In this document: positions 60,188 through 64,000 of the stretch, piece by piece
Position numbering within the stretch: position 1 is the first letter of the stretch
Layout: every line of letters starts with the position of its first letter
Assembly: GCF_000143415.4 (NCBI RefSeq)
Contig: NW_003314277.1
Span: 167,059 to 231,058, forward strand
Reading direction: 5' to 3'
Source: Selaginella moellendorffii
Taxonomy: Eukaryota; Streptophyta; Lycopodiopsida; Selaginellales; Selaginellaceae
Length of the DNA stretch: 64,000 nucleotides
The notes under the pieces: generated by a model
The model's database searches: none
Seen by the model: only the letters and a program-made list of their open reading frames with translations
Told to the model about the DNA's origin: nothing
Made by a program: the position numbers and the translations under genes

Positions 60188-60861
60188 TGTAGCGCATGTG
60201 ATCATGGGATGAGATTTGGATATACTGTCACCGTGGATCCTTGGAACCTTGGGGGATAAATGGGGATAAAATAGCCACTAAGGGCTCTCTCATCAAGCAA
60301 TTGCCCCTTTTCCAGTTGGCTTAAGGGGAGAGAGATAAGGTGCGCTACAGTTGGTATCGGAGCAAATGGCACGGGTTCGATTCCCATTGATTAGTGGCTA
60401 CTTAAAAGTATATTATACCCTTGAGCAAGGTATATTCCTACCCCTAAATTTGAAATCGTACGTATTGGGCATCCATTCGTACGTCCTTCCTCTTGTGTAG
60501 AGTATCCACGGACGAAGGTATCCACCGTGGGACTGCGGTACGGGTGGATGACTAGTTGCCTCACATGGAATAGCTGGTCTACACAATGGAAGGATTGGTA
60601 TATTGAGTGTGGAAATGGAGGTGCTGGTTCCCCTCGGCTCAGTAGGGGTTGTTAGTCAATAGTCAATGAGGACATTGACATCTCTGAAGGGGGGGTGAGT
60701 GTAGCGCATGTGATCATGGGATGAGATTTGGATATACTGTCACCGTAGATCCTTAGAACCTTGGAGGATAAATGGGGATAAAATAGCCACTAAGGGCTCT
60801 CTCATCAAGCAATTGCCCCTTTTCCAGTTGGCTTAAGGGGAGAGAGATAAGGTGCGCTACA
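60188..60861 (+). mobile_element. TRIM-2: complete 674-bp miniature LTR retrotransposon
   Basis: LTRs 60188-60349 and 60700-60861 (162 bp each) differ at three positions, all G in the first and A in the second. Ends are TGTAGCGCATG and GTGCGCTACA, so each LTR has a terminal inverted GTAGCGCA/TGCGCTAC. The target duplication is cattg (60183-60187, 60862-60866). TTGGTATCGGAGC follows the 5' LTR (primer site 60352-60363) and AAGGGGGGGTGAG precedes the 3' LTR. A perfect Pol III B box GGTTCGATTCC lies at 60374-60384, just after the primer site. The 350-bp interior has no coding frame. Confidence 0.92.
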
Positions 60862-60866
60862 CATTG

Positions 60867-63800
60867 CTTCCCTTGACAAAGTATTTGTAATTTTTATATG
60901 TTTTTTGTTTTCAGAACTTCTTAAGAATAGTGTTGAGGTTGAGTTTATAGATGTGGCTATAATGTATTCTTTTCAAATTTAAAGCCTACTTCAACCAAAG
61001 TCTAAAGCTCCAAATTCATCAAGTTCAACTCTTCTTCAATTAGCCAAGTATATGGTACATGTTCAGGTTTTTGGATAATCTATGTTACCACAAACCATTT
61101 AAACAAACAAACTTGAACTTTTATTAGATAGAACCACATAAACTGATCACAATGCTATGGAGAATCACTATATTGTCATCGTCCCCAAAAACAAAATGTT
61201 GGAGTGTCTAAAGTTCCTATGGCAATATGCTTACCACATAATTTTCCTCTAATCTAAGCAAGATACTTGACTGCAAATCTTACTCTAGTTTAATGTGTAG
61301 CCCACTCAATATTATAAATCTTTTGTTCTTTGACTTGAAAACACTTAAATTCTTGGTTGCTTAGAAGCATTGGTCCTCCTTGTTCTCTAATAATATACTC
61401 ATACTCATAATGGAGCGAATCTATTGATTGCATTAGCTCATTTGCTCATCGCTTCCTTTTGATAGTTTTAAGATTTCCAATTGGTTTTGTTGCAGATTAA
61501 ATTCCAAAATCATCTAAAGCTGATCCCATTACCTTTATGAGCTTATGACTACGAAGTTATATCAATGTTATAGTAGATAAGTGTGCCACCAAATTCACAA
61601 GATTCAGTCCATTTTTTATAACATAGGCTTTCATATAGCTTGTTGTAAAATAAAAATGACCAAGTCATTTTAGCAAGCTTTAAATAAAAGTACATGTTTA
61701 GAGCCATATGTTTTGCTAACCATATTGCACAGTAATTCTTAGTGAGATTTGTTGTTGGAATTTGGGCAACAATTGTTTTAGAACTCACCTACAATAGAAA
61801 GAGAATTAATGTAAAAAATCAATATTAATACTTGAGAAATTATTACAGTCAACCAATGTAGAAAAGGAGTAAATTATCATGCCAGCTAAGTCTGTAGATC
61901 TGGAATTGCTTTCTTATAAGTATTATCTCTAGCCCACCATAAACATATGAATTTATATTGTTTTTTACATCTTTTAAAGTGTTTATAGCTTTTAAACTCT
62001 GGCACAATTGCTTATGCTCATCACAATATTTAACTCAAATGCATTTCTTCATGTGTTCATGTAGACACTACTCCCAATGGAAAAAGCAACTCCTCTCTCA
62101 GCCAACTAAAACCTTGTTTAGACCATTATTATAAAGAATTTTAATATTGCTTGCACTTCATCACTCATAAAGCCATAAAATATTGGTGGTGTTAAAGATT
62201 TTACCCTAATTTAGTATGTTTTTTTTTAGTAATGTTTAAAAAGAATTAAACTGCTATATCTTCTCTTTTCATTTCATAAACAACTATCACCATTAAGGAT
62301 TATGCTCTATATAAAATAACATTATTATTATAATAACTAAATAAATGCATATTTACCTTGGATCATACATAGTGGTAGTCATTGTAGACTATTCAAGAAT
62401 CTTATATGTATGATCAAAGCACACCCAAAAATATTGCAAATCTATACTTAGTTACATCTGCATAATGAGATCAACTCCACTTCTAATACCATCCACCTAC
62501 ATTTTAAAAACATGATATTATTCTTCAACTTCAACTTGGATTAATCCTAGAAAAATAATGTTTTTGGAAGAATTTGTAGCTAAACTCATTTTTAAACTTT
62601 ACAACTATATCAAAACTTGAGGACTTCTCAAAAAAAAAGAGAGATTTCCTTATGAAATTTTCTATTACAGTTCACATTTTGCAAAGTTATTTTAAAGTGA
62701 GTATAAAAAAAATATTTCAAACTGATTAGATTTTACTTTCATTTATTGGTAAGTGCTAAAAAATTATTTAGTGCTTTACTCAATTGTTGGGGTGAAAGTG
62801 TCATAAGGTTTGAAACTAATGAGCTAAAAAAGTAAAAGTTTATGTATCACCACTCTCAGATTTCCTCTACTAGTGAACCTTGAGCAAGTAAATTTTTTTT
62901 TTAATCTTTTTTGTGCTCACTTATTGAATAATTTTCTAAACTTGGTTATTTTTTACTTCCCTTTGGCTTCATCAGAACTACTAAGGGGGCTAATTAAGAA
63001 ATATGACCATAATGATCCAACCCGATTTTATTTTAGTGTTAGTCTTACAAATGAATTTTGTGTGTTGGTGTTTAACTTTTGCAACGACATCACAAACAAT
63101 TAAGATGGCAAAGGTGTTTTCTCGAGCTCACTTTGTTTTAATCGAAGACTACATACTGGAGTCACAAACAAGCTGGGGTTTCAAAGGCAAAAAGCAAATA
63201 TGTTTAAAGTTCTTGTGTTTCTTGATTAGTAATTGATTTTGCAATATAAATCAAAACTATTTCAATGTTATTATTCTGCAAAAGAATGGAAGTAGGGGAA
63301 AAAGTGGTTTTGTTTTTGAACCTTTCGTCAAATCTCCTCCAACATGAACTAGCCAACATTGCTATAAATGACATTTAAAGTTTGGTAAGTTATTTCTTTT
63401 TAAACAAGAAAATACCTCTAATATTTTCTATAGATGACCTCTTTTGCAAAAGTAAGAAGCTTTGGCAAACATGGTTGTGCAATGCCTTTGCCGTAAAGGT
63501 GGTTGTATCCTTGACTTCTTCAATGGCACAAGGGCTTTCTTGATTGTTACTCAACACAATAGTTGCAATGCCTTTGGACTAGATTGTGATCCTGACATTG
63601 TGCAATAATTTCATCACGTTATTATGAAGAAAACTCCTAATGATATGCCATTCTATGCAAAGGTTGTAATTGAGTTTATGGAGAGGCATCCAGAACATTA
63701 TAACATGTGTGTTAAGAAAGAGTCAACTTTTATATCAAAGCTCATTAATGATCATGTACAAAAGAAGAAAAAAGAAAAACAAAAAAGGTGAGACAGAAGT

Positions 63801-63915
63801 AGAAAGCAACTTAATTCTTATATATATATGGATTGTGTATGGATTTGAGTTAAAATTTATTGTATTTATAATAATATTTAATATTATATAATAGTTTATA
63901 GTTAAAACATAAAGT
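60867..63915. other. AT-rich region without a recognised gene
   Basis: No conserved motif was identified on either strand. Some stretches look like decayed coding sequence. One is a minus-strand frame at 61549-61788, preceded by a splice-acceptor-like TTTCTATTGTAG. The other is a plus-strand stretch at about 63560-63790 reading MPFYAKVVIEFMERHPEHYN with a lysine-rich end and one stop. They could be remnants of a DNA transposon or a host gene; I cannot assign them. Confidence 0.3.
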
Positions 63916-64000
63916 CTATGTTTATCAAATTGTTTTCGTCCTTGGAATCGAGCTCCAGATCTGAGAGCTAGTTAAAAAATGGAGCTGAAGAAAAAAAATT
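63916..64000 (+). repeat. Second copy of the sequence upstream of the aminopeptidase P pseudogene
   Basis: Matches about 11874-11948 in the same orientation, with shared TTGTTTTCGTCCTTGGAATC and AGCTCCAGATCTGAGAGCT. The window ends before any coding exon, so whether a second aminopeptidase P copy follows cannot be seen. Confidence 0.75.

Noticed and set aside
62873-63236. A small gene in the right AT-rich region
   Set aside because: Two overlapping short frames without motif, start context or splice logic; not enough to call a gene.

Overview
The window reads as nuclear DNA of a vascular plant, most likely the lycophyte Selaginella moellendorffii or a close relative. This is inference, from very short introns (about 47-84 nt), plant gene families (ELIP, BAHD, PPR, a CYP85-clan-like P450, aminopeptidase P) and dense LTR retrotransposons. 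No species-specific marker was tested.

Left part (1-16.1 kb) is gene-bearing. A complete 8-exon PAF-acetylhydrolase-like lipase (56-1711, +) and a complete 2-exon early light-induced protein (3729-4477, +) are intact. They are followed by a 324-bp miniature LTR retrotransposon (TRIM) whose LTR contains a tRNA-like unit with A and B boxes. An AT-rich stretch then holds diverged TRIM copies and a 50-bp tandem repeat. Next comes a row of damaged genes: BAHD acyltransferase (-), PPR protein fragment (-), aminopeptidase P (+) and cytochrome P450 (-), each with frameshifts, stops or truncation.

Centre (16.5-59.7 kb) is a nested stack of LTR retrotransposons that can be unpicked from target-site duplications. 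The oldest, element C (degenerate Ty3/gypsy, +), is split at its protease by element A (LARD-type, no coding capacity, TSD caatt). A is split by element B (complete 7.26-kb LARD, TSD cctac, inside A's LTR) and by a block bounded by chromovirus-type LTRs (21360-46227, TSD atttc). That block holds a decayed chromovirus (D2), a truncated LARD (F), an older non-coding chromovirus relative (G), and a complete, apparently young chromovirus D1 (37484-45013, TSD cattt). D1's gag-pol runs through to a C-terminal chromodomain only if two short spliceosomal-type introns are removed. The first lies just before the catalytic Glu of the integrase. Two TRIM insertions of a family sharing termini, primer-binding site and polypurine tract with D1 sit in D2 and in C.

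Right part (59.7-64 kb) is AT-rich, with one complete 674-bp TRIM (TSD cattg) and no recognisable intact gene. The last ~80 bp repeat the sequence just upstream of the aminopeptidase P pseudogene, so a duplicated segment probably continues beyond the window. A 368-N assembly gap lies at 22396-22763.
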